In this document: one piece after another, positions 46,081 to 56,438 of the stretch
Position numbering within the stretch: position 1 is the first letter of the stretch
Layout of the letters: the number at the start of each line of letters is the position of its first letter
Source: Adiantum capillus-veneris
Taxonomy: Eukaryota > Streptophyta > Polypodiopsida > Polypodiales > Pteridaceae
NCBI GenBank assembly: GCA_014529385.2
Contig: CM043960.1
Coordinates: 125,148,043 to 125,212,042 of the forward strand
DNA length: 64,000 nucleotides
Direction of reading: 5' to 3'
Position numbers and translations under genes: made by a program
Notes under the pieces: generated by a model
The model's database searches: none
Seen by the model: only the letters and a program-made list of their open reading frames with translations
What the model was told of the DNA's origin: nothing

Positions 46081-46764
46081 CATGGGTTGTGATCCATGTT
46101 GGAACACCTTTTGGACTTTTTCTTGCACCATCTTGTAAAGTATGTTATGGAAATGCTATGGCTCAAAACATTTTTGATTTCGTTGATTGGATGGGAATCT
46201 ATGCCAAGGTTTGGAAATTCTTTGCAAGTTTAGATATTTTTGGCACTTTTGCTAGGGGTTTGATGTCCAAATGACTTGATACTTTAGGGTTAGACTTTAT
46301 TTGGCGTTTAGGAGATGATGGTAGGTTTTGTACTAAAAAGTGAAAAAGGTACATGGATCGTGATCCGTGTTTGGCCACGTTTTGAAATGAAAATTTTTAG
46401 GCATGTAGTTATAGCCTATCCTAGCACATTGGTGAAATATTTTCAAGTCTGGATTATTTTTTTCCTAAGTTTACCCAATTTCTCACTACATGGCCGAGTT
46501 TGGTCGGGTTTTCCATATTGGATTTTTGATGCCAGCTTGGATTGATCCCTGTGGCTAGATTGAATTGGATTTTGGTGTTCTGATAATTAGAAGTTGAAGT
46601 TTATCCCCAAGACCACCTGCCTATTCATTTTTTGATCACTTGGAGCATGTTTGACCATTCTACCCTTGAGAACTTGGTATATCCCACCATCATTAGCCTT
46701 TGCAAACAATGTCTATCCATATTTTACCAAAATTTCCCCTCAAGTACATGGATTGCGATCCATG
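46081..46764 (-). repeat. Palindrome array upstream of the old ORF3 copy
   Basis: Variants of the 18-bp palindrome start at 46081, 46352 and 46747, each with one to three changes. The array is upstream (minus strand) of the ORF3 start at 45886, the same relative position as 37734-38845 to 39043. Confidence 0.82.
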
Positions 46765-47620
46765 TTTTGTGGCCAAATCTCACCAATCTTGGTGGGAATT
46801 TTCTTGATAGGTCTCGTAAGTTATTGGTCAGAATACTATGGAGTTTGGATCACTTTTTTATTCCTTGGGTCAAAATGACCATTGCAAACTGACTTTCCAA
46901 TTTGCAGGGTTTTGCCACTCACAATCCTACATTCAAATCTTTTCCAAAACATTAGATAATTTTACAATGATACTTTCAAATTATAGATCTCGAGCTTTAT
47001 ACCTAGGGCTTCTCATTTGGCCAGTGGTTAGCTTACAAGTCTCTTAGGGCTAAGGACAAAAGAATTACATCCCAAAGTGTACAAAATTTTGCTAAAAATT
47101 ATGATGCCTCTTTTATACAAATATTTTTGAAGAATAGTATGAGTGCATCTAAATTGTGGGCATTGAGATGGTGTAATTGACTAGGAGGGTCCCTATTAAG
47201 TGTTCCCACCAAACAAGAGGTTTTGGAGGCTTCTTATGTTGTTGGTAGCTTCATGCTTTCTTTCCAACATTAGTATCATTCTCTATGATTTAGTGTTCTA
47301 TTGTAGAGAAATACCTCTTGTGCTAATGCTGGTTGCAACACATCAATCCATGTGGAGGCAAAGGCTTGAATTAGTAGGCACTCTACTTTAAAGAGTATGT
47401 GGGTAACATTTTGCATGCAATTAATGTTTTGTGTTGATTTCATCGCCTTGATCAAAAACATTATCAATGTTATCTCATTGTGTACCTAGAGAGAATGTTT
47501 TTGAGGGTTTCAAAAGAAAAACATACAGAGAGGAATTAAAGGAGGACCAGAGCCTACCAAGTCCAATGCTAGTAATATGTTTTCTCAAGATGATGCTGTG
47601 AAGGAAATACAAGATGTCCT
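46765..47620. other. Old gypsy flank and unresolved sequence
   Basis: No gene. Around 46995-47035 the block TTTATACCTAGGGCTTCTCA then GGCCAGTGGTTAGC matches the U3 region of the minus-strand LTR near 7229-7270, so a further LTR piece is present. From 47200 on, nothing is recognised. Confidence 0.45.
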
Positions 47621-48031
47621 ATGGGACTTGAAGAATTCTCAACCATGGAAAACCAAGAAGAGACTAATGTGGAGGGTAGGGCATGTGATTTGGGTCAAGC
47701 AAAGGTGAAAGAGATCCTCCTTGAGACCATTCACTTGGATGAAGAGGGGCTATCTATAGGTGAAAAGGTAGAGGCCAAAGGTGCTGACATTAAGGCTAAT
47801 GATGATGGAATCCCAACTCTTGATGAGGCAAAGGCTATTGATGAAGATATTCCAACTTTAAATGAGTCACTGGCTAAAAATATGCCGATTGTTGATGATG
47901 CAAGAAGTGATAATGCCAAGAGGAAGGGCACAATTAATGTGATGGAAAGGGAGAATGATGAAAATCTCTTTCGTACAACAAAGACCAAAAGGAAGGGGGG
48001 GAGTATAGGAGATGGCAAGAAGGAGAAATAG
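47621..48031 (+). pseudogene. Unknown acidic ORF next to a 3' LTR
   Basis: A 136-codon frame rich in Asp, Glu and Lys has short internal repeats (GIPTLDEAKAIDEDIPTLNE) and a basic tail (TKTKRKGGSIGDGKKEK). It lies 190 bp upstream of a polypurine tract and LTR, so it is probably the 3' coding end of the LTR element at 48224. No domain is recognised. Confidence 0.35.
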
Positions 48032-48223
48032 GTGGAGGACAATGAAACACACAACCATACAACAAAGACAAGCAAGCAAGAAGGTGGGAGGTAATCCCAA
48101 GATGGGGGAGAGCACTGGAGATGGCAAGAAGGAGAAAGGGAACACGATGATGCAAAGCAACAATGTGCAACAAAGGTGACCAACAGATAGGTAGAAGGTA
48201 TTTCCAAGAAGGGGGGGACACGA

Positions 48224-48407
48224 TGTTGGTTTCAATCCATTCTTGTTGGGCCTAACCCGTGTGGGTGAAGCTACCCTATCACAAACTGATAAAGACCACC
48301 CTTAGTATGAAGTTTTGCATGGTTAAAGAAGTTGTTATCTTGGTTACTCCATTTACATATATAATTAATGGATTTAAATAATTAAATATAGCATATTTAT
48401 TGGTTGA

Positions 48408-48465
<58 letters not shown>

Positions 48466-48547
48466 CTCTTCCTCATCTTCACTTCTGCTTGCCCTCTCCT
48501 ATTGTGGCTAATCTTTGTTTACACCCACCATAAATGTGATCCTAACA
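48224..48547 (+). repeat. 324-bp LTR with polypurine tract before and PBS after
   Basis: Begins TGTTGG and ends GATCCTAACA. AAGAAGGGGGGGACACGA just before it looks like a polypurine tract, and TGGTATCAGAGCAAGG at 48549 just after it is a good tRNA-iMet PBS. It contains a (CT)n tract at about 48413-48461. Having both signals around one LTR implies a tandem or recombined pair of elements. Confidence 0.7.
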
Positions 48548-48548
48548 G

Positions 48549-48564
48549 TGGTATCAGAGCAAGG
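48549..48564 (+). promoter_or_regulatory. Primer-binding site (tRNA-iMet type)
   Basis: TGGTATCAGAGCAAGG starts one base after the LTR end and matches the plant copia/TRIM consensus TGGTATCAGAGC perfectly. Confidence 0.82.
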
Positions 48565-49055
48565 TGTCAAGCCTAGGCACTGTATCATGCATTTCAAATT
48601 CTACAAGTGGTGCAATAGAACCTAGGTCGATAGGGGTAGCAAGTAGAACCTAAGTCCTGCAGGTGGTGCAGTAGAACGTAGGTTTTGTAGGCGTTGTAGC
48701 AAAACCTAGGATGACAAGGGTAGCAAGAAGATCTCTACACCTGGAATTCTAAAAAGCTACCCAAAGAGCTCAAGTTGGTGGTGGTGCAAAGATGGTATGC
48801 TATGCATAGCACTTCAAAATGTTGTCTAATTGGGGGTTGCTAAGCGACGATTACAGTAGAGGTGTTTTTTTTAGCAAGAATATCAAAATGCTATTGCTCA
48901 TAGTAGAGTCATCCCAAATGGAGGTTGCATGTCAAACAATGCTTTGTGAAAATCACATCATCAAGCCCGAATGTGCATCTCAAAAAGCTATGGATCTCAA
49001 GACTAGTTTCATTGATTAAAAGGTGTCTAGTTTGATGGGTTATGGTGGATGGGTT
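48565..49055 (+). mobile_element. Internal region after the PBS, truncated
   Basis: Leader-like sequence with repeated CTAGG/GTGGTGCA(G)TAGAACCTAGG units (48600-48720) and a short coding scrap. It stops where the chromovirus LTR begins at 49056. The rest of the element is not seen. Confidence 0.45.
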
Positions 49056-49187
49056 TGTTAGACAAGGGGAACTAGAACCTAGGAGTCCACCTCCCAACCA
49101 CCCACTATATAGCATGGCTCCTAGCCCTTTGCCCTAGTTGGACTCCCTTTCCACATTGCCTAGCCCGGCCTTGTCGTTGTCCTTACA
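49056..49187 (-). repeat. Candidate chromovirus 3' LTR
   Basis: On the minus strand AAGCAGGGAGTAA is followed by TGTAAGGACAACG and, 132 bp on, TTGTCTAACA. GCTATATAGTGG is a TATA-like core. No second copy is present to confirm the borders. Confidence 0.4.
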
Positions 49188-50648
49188 TTACTCCCTGCTT
49201 AAAGAAAAGTTTTCGTCCTCGAAAAAAAAAGTGGGGAACTTCTTCTTAAGAACACTAATGTTTTCCCAAGTGGCACCTTCCTCAAGTCAATCTTTCCACT
49301 TCATTAAGGCTTGTTGACGTGTACGTAAATCATGATAGTCGAGAATCCGTTCAGCTTCATGCGGTAAGATAGGAGGCTCAACAAAATCAACAAAAATCTG
49401 TTGGTCAATGACATTGTCATCCCCATGTAACTGCTTACGTAAACGGCTTACATGAAACACCGGATGAATACGAGAATGTGCAGGTAGTAATAATTTGTAG
49501 GCGCAATCACCTACTCGCTTGAGTATTTTGAAAGGCCCACAATATCGTGGAGATAATTTAGGTGTTGGCCCAGTTTTCAGACTTTCTGAATGTTTTGGGA
49601 CATGTAAAAATATTTCCTCCCCTTCCTTGAAGGTAACTTGCCGACGTTTCTCATCAACGTACTTCTTATACCGATCCTGCGCTTGTCGGACATTCTGACA
49701 AGCGAGTTTCAGCATATCCATGTGGTCTTGGAGAAAATCCTTAACCCTTTGGAGCTTTTCGGTTTCCAACCCCACCATAACAGGTGACCTAGGTTGAAAC
49801 CCATACATGAGCATGAAAGGCACTAAATCCATTTGTGGCATGCTTAGCACTATTGTAGGCAAACTCGAGAATAGGTAAGTATTCTTCCCAGTGTGACTGT
49901 TTTTTGCTAACGTATGCTCTTAGCATATCCTCTAGCACTTGGTTAACTCGTTCAATCTGACCATCTGTTTCTGGATGACCGGCTGTACTTAGGTTTAGTT
50001 GTGTACCCAATTGTTTGAACACAGCTCTCCAAAAATGAATGTTAAACTTGGGATCACCATCACTGATAATGTTACTTGGAAAACCATACAACTTGTATAG
50101 ATTGTCCACAAATAACTTGGCTAATTCTGGAGTCTTAACCGCGCCGTTGATTTGGTTGGAATAAACTTACATAGTTTAGTCAACCGGTCTACGACTACCC
50201 ATACCGAGTCATGACCTCGTATAGTGGTTGGTAAACCCACAATAAAGTCCATAGAGATACTTTCCCATTTTCCATTGGGAATCTCTAAAGGATATAAGAG
50301 TCCTCCTGCTTTCAGACGCTTTGTGTTAATTTGATATTTTTGGCAATGCAAGACATAAGATTGAACAAAGCCATGTAAACCTAGCCAGTAAAAATGTTGT
50401 CGTATGAGAGCATAAGTCTTTCTAATACCGGGGTGCCCTGCACTTGGACTATCATGACATTCATAAATAATTTGGCGTCGAATGTCTGTGTTCGTCGGTA
50501 CACAAACTCTCCCCTTATGGAGTAGGTACCCATTGTCAATGGTGAAATGCTTCCATCGCTGTAGTTCATCACTCGATAGGGGAGAACTATGTGTGGAGGT
50601 TAACATTAACCTTACACTACCATCATTGAAGTGAGAAGGATCTCTCAT
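49188..50648 (-). pseudogene. Chromovirus integrase with chromodomain
   Basis: HDSPSAGHPGIRKTYALIRQ and C-QK-C give the HHCC zinc region. WESISMDFIVGLP has the first catalytic Asp, IISDGDPKFNIHFW the second, and HPETDGQIERVNQVLEDM the Glu. LSPRYCGPFKILKRVG is the GPY/F module. PHEAERILDYHDLRTRQQAL, then LMKWKD, a TGA at 49287 and LEEGATWE form a chromodomain that normally targets insertion to methylated histone H3. A frame change near 50115 (between the first and second Asp), another near 49830 and the TGA break it. Confidence 0.9.
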
Positions 50649-51865
50649 TTGTCAAGGCTCCACACTTTGAAATATGCTTCATCATGCTCATATTTGCCTT
50701 TGAGAGAATCCAAAAATTCACTACAAAGTTCAGTGAACAAGAGAGAATTGATCTCCGGTATATGACTTAGAGCGTCAGCCACCACATTGTATCGTCCTTT
50801 ACGATACCGGATCTTGGCGTCATATTCCTGAAGAATCTCGGTCCACCTGTCTTTCTGACCCTTCAAATCCATTTGTTGTGTAAACCATTTAATGCTTTCA
50901 TGGTCAAACACAATCTCAAACTGAGCACCATACAAATAATGCCGCCATGTTTGTAAGACAAACACTATTGTATAGAGTTCACGCTCATAAGCCGAGTAGT
51001 TCTGTTGAGCTGCATCAAGCTTATTGCTTTCAAATGCATCAAGTCTTGTAATAGGACTGCTCCAATGGCCAGGTCACTGGCATCCATTTCCAAAACAAAT
51101 GGTTTCAAAGGATCTGTAATTGCTAGTATGTGAGCTGTAACTTATGCATCCTTGAGCGTATCGAAACTGTGCTGCTGAGCGGGTTCCCACTGAAAAGTTT
51201 TGCCTTTGCCTTTCAGTTGATCCGTCATGGGAACAACAATATTAGCATAGTTCTTAAGGAACCTTTGATAAAAAACTGCAAATCCTAAAAAAAATTGTAA
51301 CTCTCTCTAGATTTTTAGGAGAAGGCCGCTGCCGGATTGTGTCCACTTTAGACTGATCCATATATAGCCCATTAGTTGAAATAACATTTTTAAGATAGTG
51401 AATTTCTTCTTTCAGAAAATCACACTTAGATTTCTTGGCATATAATTGATTGGTTCATAACAATTCGAACACCTGCCTCAGATGTTGTAAGTGTTCTTCT
51501 TCGAAAGCACTGTAGACTAGAATGTCATCGAGAAAAACGATGATAAATTTGGCCAAATACGGATTCAAGACACTATCCATAAGTGTCATGAATGTTTCGG
51601 GCACATTGGTTAACCCAAAGGGCATCACCAAAAAACTCGTAGTGTCCAAACCTTGTTCGGAATGCAGTTTTGGATATATCAGCAAGTCGACTACGGACTT
51701 GGTGATAACCTGACCGCAAGTCTTTTTTCGTAAAAATACGAGCATGAGTGAGTTTTTCGAACAACTCATCCACGCGTGGCAATGGGTACTTGTTCTTAAT
51801 AGTAACCGCATTTAAGCCACGATAGTCTACGCACATGCGTATACTGCCATCTTTTTTCTTCACTA
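50649..51865 (-). pseudogene. Chromovirus reverse transcriptase and RNase H
   Basis: [31 protein letters not shown] and [14 protein letters not shown] begin the [17 protein letters not shown] and [13 protein letters not shown] (FLDD for the catalytic YLDD) complete the palm. Further on come FVLQTWRHYLYGAQFEIVFD and HESIKWF, KDRWTEILQEYDAKIRYRKG and NVVADALSHI of RNase H. The piece at about 50965-51450 is scrambled by stops and shifts. It would copy the element RNA to DNA if intact. Confidence 0.9.
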
Positions 51866-52495
51866 ATAGGATAGGAGAAGCCCATGGTGAAGAACTGGGT
51901 TGGATAAACCCTCTGCTAAGGTAGTCAGCAAGCTAACGTTCCACCTCAGCAACTTCATAGTAACTAATACGGTAGGGCGGTTTATGGACAGGTTTACTAC
52001 CTGCAACCACATCGATGCTATGTTACACCGATTGTGTCGGCGGTAATATTGGTAGCAAATCATCAGGAAAACATCTTGAAATTCCTTTAATAATTTTTGT
52101 AACTCACTAGAAACTTTTGCTTGTTTGGAAGTAGCCATTGGTGGAAGAGATGAGAGAGAAGCATGCGGCGTTGAGGAATGTTCAATAGATTTAGTGTTAG
52201 AGAGAAAATGAGACAATGAGTAACACAAGAAAACTTGATCTATTTCATTATCAGAAATGAGCTGCATAAACTCAGCTGTACATATCAATGGTGAAGAAGG
52301 TACATCCTTCTCTCCTAACCACAACACATGTGCACCATGGGACTCGAACATCAAGCTGTTGTGCTCATAGCTATGCTTCAGTGATGGTCCTAGGCTATGC
52401 GACTATACCCTACCAAGGACCACGTCTACCCTCTCCATGTTCATAACTTCAAAATCCAAGGATGTGGAGTAGCCTTGTACTTCCAGCGGAACAGC
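51866..52495 (-). pseudogene. Chromovirus protease-RT spacer
   Basis: Coding remnants between protease and RT: VLWLGEKDVPSSPLICTAEF and ELQKLLKEFQDVF are the usual spacer and pre-RT helix, in mixed frames. Confidence 0.7.
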
Positions 52496-53960
52496 TCAGA
52501 CTTGAGTATCCCAGAATTCGATATCATGTCCATTCATCATTGCTACCTTGTAGTGGTGGGTACTCGGATTTTGAGGAAATTTGAGTTTTTTCACCAATCC
52601 GTAATTGATAAAATTGTGAGTAGCACCATCATCTACCAAGATGCGCACCTTGTGCCCTTGCAGAGATTTGTACATACGTACTAACTCATATGTTTCGAAG
52701 GTCTGTTGCCACATGGAAGCTGTGAGACAGCATTCATGCACCACCTCGGTGTGTGTTACTTCCACTGTAGAGAATCGTGAGGAAGACTCAAGAGGCAGCA
52801 ATTGCACCGTGTGCACTGCTTTCTCCTTGCCATGAGCAGTAGATTTCCCCTTGGGACAATCCTGTTTGCCATGACCACTTCCTAAACATTGAAAACATAA
52901 TTTCTCTTTCTTAGATTTATCAAAGTCCTCAGGACAGAGAGGACCTCGGGACCCCTTGGGTTTTTTAGATGCTTCTGAATTGGCTACTATAAATTTCCTT
53001 TTATTTTGCCCATACTGTGTGCTTGTATTACCATGTGTATTAGAAGGCACGTGATTTTGATGTGATTTATTTTCATCTGGATCACCGAGAATATGTTCTT
53101 TCACTATGGCTTCCTCAAGTGTTTTCGGGTCTTGGGTTTTGACGTGCTTCTTAAGCGCTGGTGTCAGACCACGTATAAATCCCCGTACTTGTTGAAAGTT
53201 ATGGAGGCCTTCCAACTTGAGGATAACATCCTGATAGTGAGATATATATTCAAGTAATGAGGGGCATTGGCACATGGAACACGTGTCCCAAGTCGTTCAA
53301 TTCCGATCTTCCTCATTTGTAGGAAAAAATTCTTTGCGAAACATAGCTTCAAAAGCTGCCCAACTCTGTGGTATTATATTCTTCTCCTTGAGAGACATCC
53401 ACCATTTGTAGGCCTTGCCTTCCAGAGTTAAACTTGTTTGCAGAGCTCTGATTGCGTCCGGAGTACGCCGTAAGGCGTGAATTCCATCCCATTTGTTGCT
53501 GAGAAAGATATTCACTGCATCCTTATTGCGGTCTCGGCCTTCTCCCTTAAAAGTTGGTGGTTTGGTGTTTTTCAATAACTCATCCACCTCTTTTGCAGTG
53601 AGAGTGTGCAAAGTATCAACGGATGGACCTTGTTCCTGATTAGAAGGGCCTGGCCCTGTGTAGCAACGTGGTCATGCATGTGCGTGTCAGCAGGACCCTT
53701 GGACTGCTGTTGAATTAATTGGATCATTAACGTGGATAATTTAGTGAGGTTTTCATTTAAAGATTTAAAATTTCCTTCCATGACTAATATGTGTGTCTGA
53801 AGTGCACGAAATTCTTGAATGTCGAGCAATTCATAAGTGTCGTCACTTGGCGTAGCGTCGCGGGCACTCTCCATGAGAGCATCCGGCCCTGCGAGCCATC
53901 ATGGGCAAGATCATGCGTATTTTCCTCGAAATCAAAATTCACATTGATATCTGAATCCAT
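52496..53960 (-). pseudogene. Chromovirus gag and protease
   Basis: The best start is the ATG at 53960 (MDSDINVNFDFEENTHDLAH). A one-base shift near 53875 moves to ESARDATPSDDTYELLDIQ. PPTFKGEGRDRNKDAVNIFL and SLTLEGKAYKWWMSLKEKN are the gag core. C-FQ-C-LGSG-H-GKQD-C is the CX2CX4HX4C knuckle. VRILVDDGATHNFINYGLV has the retropepsin active site, with D-D-G for D-S/T-G. Small frameshifts occur near 53290 and 53575. Confidence 0.88.
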
Positions 53961-54249
53961 GGCGACATAGTGCAGTGAAAGGAATAGTCAGAAAAAATAC
54001 ATGATATTGAGAGCACTGCAAAGGTTAATTAGCCTTGCTAACCCCGTCGAAATCGATATTATCCAAGTTGAAATCTATCTGAAATGTCAACCGTGTAGGG
54101 AAATCCTTAACCCATTGTAGCCAAATCGAGTATGGGTAGACTTGCTTTCGACCGCAATCAATTTTGAGAAATAACGTTGCTTCTGACTCTCCTTGAGACG
54201 CTTTATTAATTGTCTGATTTTCTGTAGATAGTACGCAAAAAATTTATGT

Positions 54250-54440
54250 CACTACAACAAAAAAAGGTGTTATCGACGTATATAGCGACGCTTAACGTCA
54301 CTATATGCGTCCCTGTAAAACTGTCGCAAAGAGCGTGGATATAAGCGTGGAAAGGGTTTACTAGCGACGCAGATAGCGACACGTATATAGACGCATTTAT
54401 AGACACAGATAGCGACGCGGATATCGACGACCATAACACA
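54250..54440. repeat. CACTA terminus and subterminal repeats
   Basis: CACTACAAC start, then AGCGACGC-type units in both orientations (about 54285, 54363, 54375, 54409 and related ATAGACGCA forms). Such short repeats are the binding sites for the CACTA transposase accessory protein. Confidence 0.85.
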
Positions 54441-54685
54441 CAAAAAAATTCTTGGGCAGAGGGCAGGTAGCCTGGCCTGTGCCCAGTGAAAAGATGGACA
54501 CAGCCACCACAGCTAGACTTCCTGCCCTCTGCCCAAGAAAGCGAGCAGCACCAAAATCAACCGTGCTCCCGCATAAATTTCGGCAGAGTGCCCTTCGTTT
54601 TACATAAACTTTTCAAAAAAAACCATATCATATATACGCCTCCTACATGCTATCCATGTAGGATCTCACGTGAGATTTAAGACCA

Positions 54686-54995
54686 ATGACCATAATGAAC
54701 CATAACCATAACTTAAAAGCATAACCATAACGAACCATAACCATAACGAACCATAACCATAACTTAAAACCATAACCGGCCATAACCACTTTGATCAAAA
54801 CCATAATGCAAATAACCATAACCATAAACAAAATTAACAATAACCATAAGCATAACCAGAAAGTTAAACATAACCATAAACAAAACCTGAACCATAACTA
54901 TGTTTATACAAGAATATGAGAAATAACCATGGTTATACAATGATAATGACAATAATCATAACCATAAGGAAAACAATAACTGTCTGAACAATAAT
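54686..54995. repeat. ATAACC minisatellite
   Basis: Imperfect repeats of AACCATAACCATAA and close variants. No coding potential. The unit does not match plant telomere repeat (TTTAGGG). Confidence 0.85.
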
Positions 54996-55480
54996 CATAA
55001 CCATATATATATGTCTATACAAAAAAGAGACACATAAGCGTGTCTGTGTCTCACAAAGCATATATATGAAATCCGGTCCACTTATGACTAGGCGTCACAA
55101 CCTGCACATAGGACAACTCACAAAATTAGTATAGATATTAATTCACATATACTTAATTAAATCAACTCACACATATTAACGTCTCACCTCAAGCGATCAG
55201 CGAGACTGTAAGGACTCCCAATCTACAAGATCTCCTGAAGCATCAAGATCATTCAATACTTCATAGATACCTCTGCCATATCCATTTGACTCCTCCTGAC
55301 GTGTCGGGGCTTGATGCATCGTAAAATTCTGCAATTATACAAAAATCAAAGTAATAAGAATACATGATTCATCGCGTTTTAAAAAACGCCATAGTTAAGA
55401 TTGGATTAGAAACTCACAAACTCATAGCGAAAGGTGTCGAAGCCTCCACTGCCAAGATGAGATATCCCCCTGGTCATCTC
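54996..55480. other. CACTA interior, no gene
   Basis: AT-rich sequence downstream of the second CACTA gene. No feature recognised. Confidence 0.5.
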
Positions 55481-56331
55481 TCATATTTGCACGGCCTCAC
55501 GCTGCTGTCTGAACCGCATGTCCACTGTCCGCTCATCCTCCCTGATCTGTAGCCACGTCTCATGTGGGATGCCCGAAGGCTTCGGCGAGCCAGTCCTGAA
55601 AGCCTTCCGAGCTGCATCTCGTCGATGTTTCAGGATGTCCCGTACAACACCTTTGATCCACCTCCTCGGAACAACGTTTGAACCCGGAGCAGGCTGGTAC
55701 TCTCTCAAGATGGTCTCCACTATGTAATTGACTTTGTCCTTTTCCTGCTCACCCCAGGACATCAGAATGCTGGTTGAAAACTGTAGCTCTGCGAGCTGGC
55801 GAATCCGCTGTCTCATCTCAGCCCCGACTCTATCCATGTCAACAGAACCATTTGCCCGTACAGTATAGAGCTTAGAGGCACTAGGATCGTGCGCCCCCCA
55901 AGGTGTCCGAGGTGTGACAAGAGGTGTGTCGAGAGGTGTGCCTGGGTAGGACGGGGGTCGTGAGCGAGGAGGGGTCGAAGCATCTGTGGACCCTCCTCCA
56001 CAGCAACCACCACCTCCACCTGACGATCGCCGAGATCGGTGAGTACGCCTGTGCTGCAGAGATGAGGACATACCCGCCTCTGCCCCACCCCTAGGTGTCG
56101 AAGCGGCCGTGATGGGAGAAGAAGGCGTCGTACCCATAGGCGTCCTAAACCCCATAGGCATCCCCCCCTAGGCGTCGGACCCTCGGGGGTGAAGCCCGGA
56201 GGCGTAGTACCCGTGCCTCTAGCTACCCAGTACTGAGAAGCCTCTGCCATCTAAGCAGGCGTCATCCGTGTAACGAAGCCCATGAATGCATCTGCACTCA
56301 TGGAAGCGGGATCTGGAATCTCGTCTACCAT
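55481..56331 (-). pseudogene. CACTA second gene (Ptta/En/Spm plant transposase-like)
   Basis: The likely start is the ATG at 56331 (MVDEIPDPASMSADAFMGF). A TAG after TRMTPA is followed by MAEASQYWVARGTG. A run of seven G at about 56162-56168 shifts the frame, after which MPMGFRTPMGTTPSSPITAA leads into a Pro/Ser/Thr/Gly-rich region and a folded C-terminal part (GAEMRQRIRQLAEL; NYIVETILREYQPAPG; RWIKGVVRDILKHRRDAARK; PHETWLQIREDERTVDMRF). The last part resembles the conserved block of plant Ptta/En/Spm proteins, which bind subterminal repeats. Homopolymer frameshifts might be assembly errors. Confidence 0.7.
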
Positions 56332-56438
56332 ACTAAAGTCTTGCACAAAGAAAGTAAAATAAAGCGCCAGAACACAGTTGTTTAAATTAACTTTAAGCTT
56401 AATTTTAAATCAACGTCTTCACACAAACACTTACAGGT

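Larger units (their letters stand above)
49056..54249 (-). mobile_element. Ty3/gypsy chromovirus, minus strand
   Basis: Read on the minus strand: leader, gag with zinc knuckle, protease, RT, RNase H, integrase, GPY/F module, chromodomain and a short 3' LTR candidate. The order and the C-terminal chromodomain identify a chromovirus. It abuts the CACTA element at 54250 with no recognisable 5' LTR, so the 5' end is probably lost. Confidence 0.88.

Noticed and set aside
54686-54995. ATAACC repeats as interstitial telomere
   Set aside because: The unit does not match TTTAGGG-type plant telomere repeat and is irregular; it is interior CACTA minisatellite.
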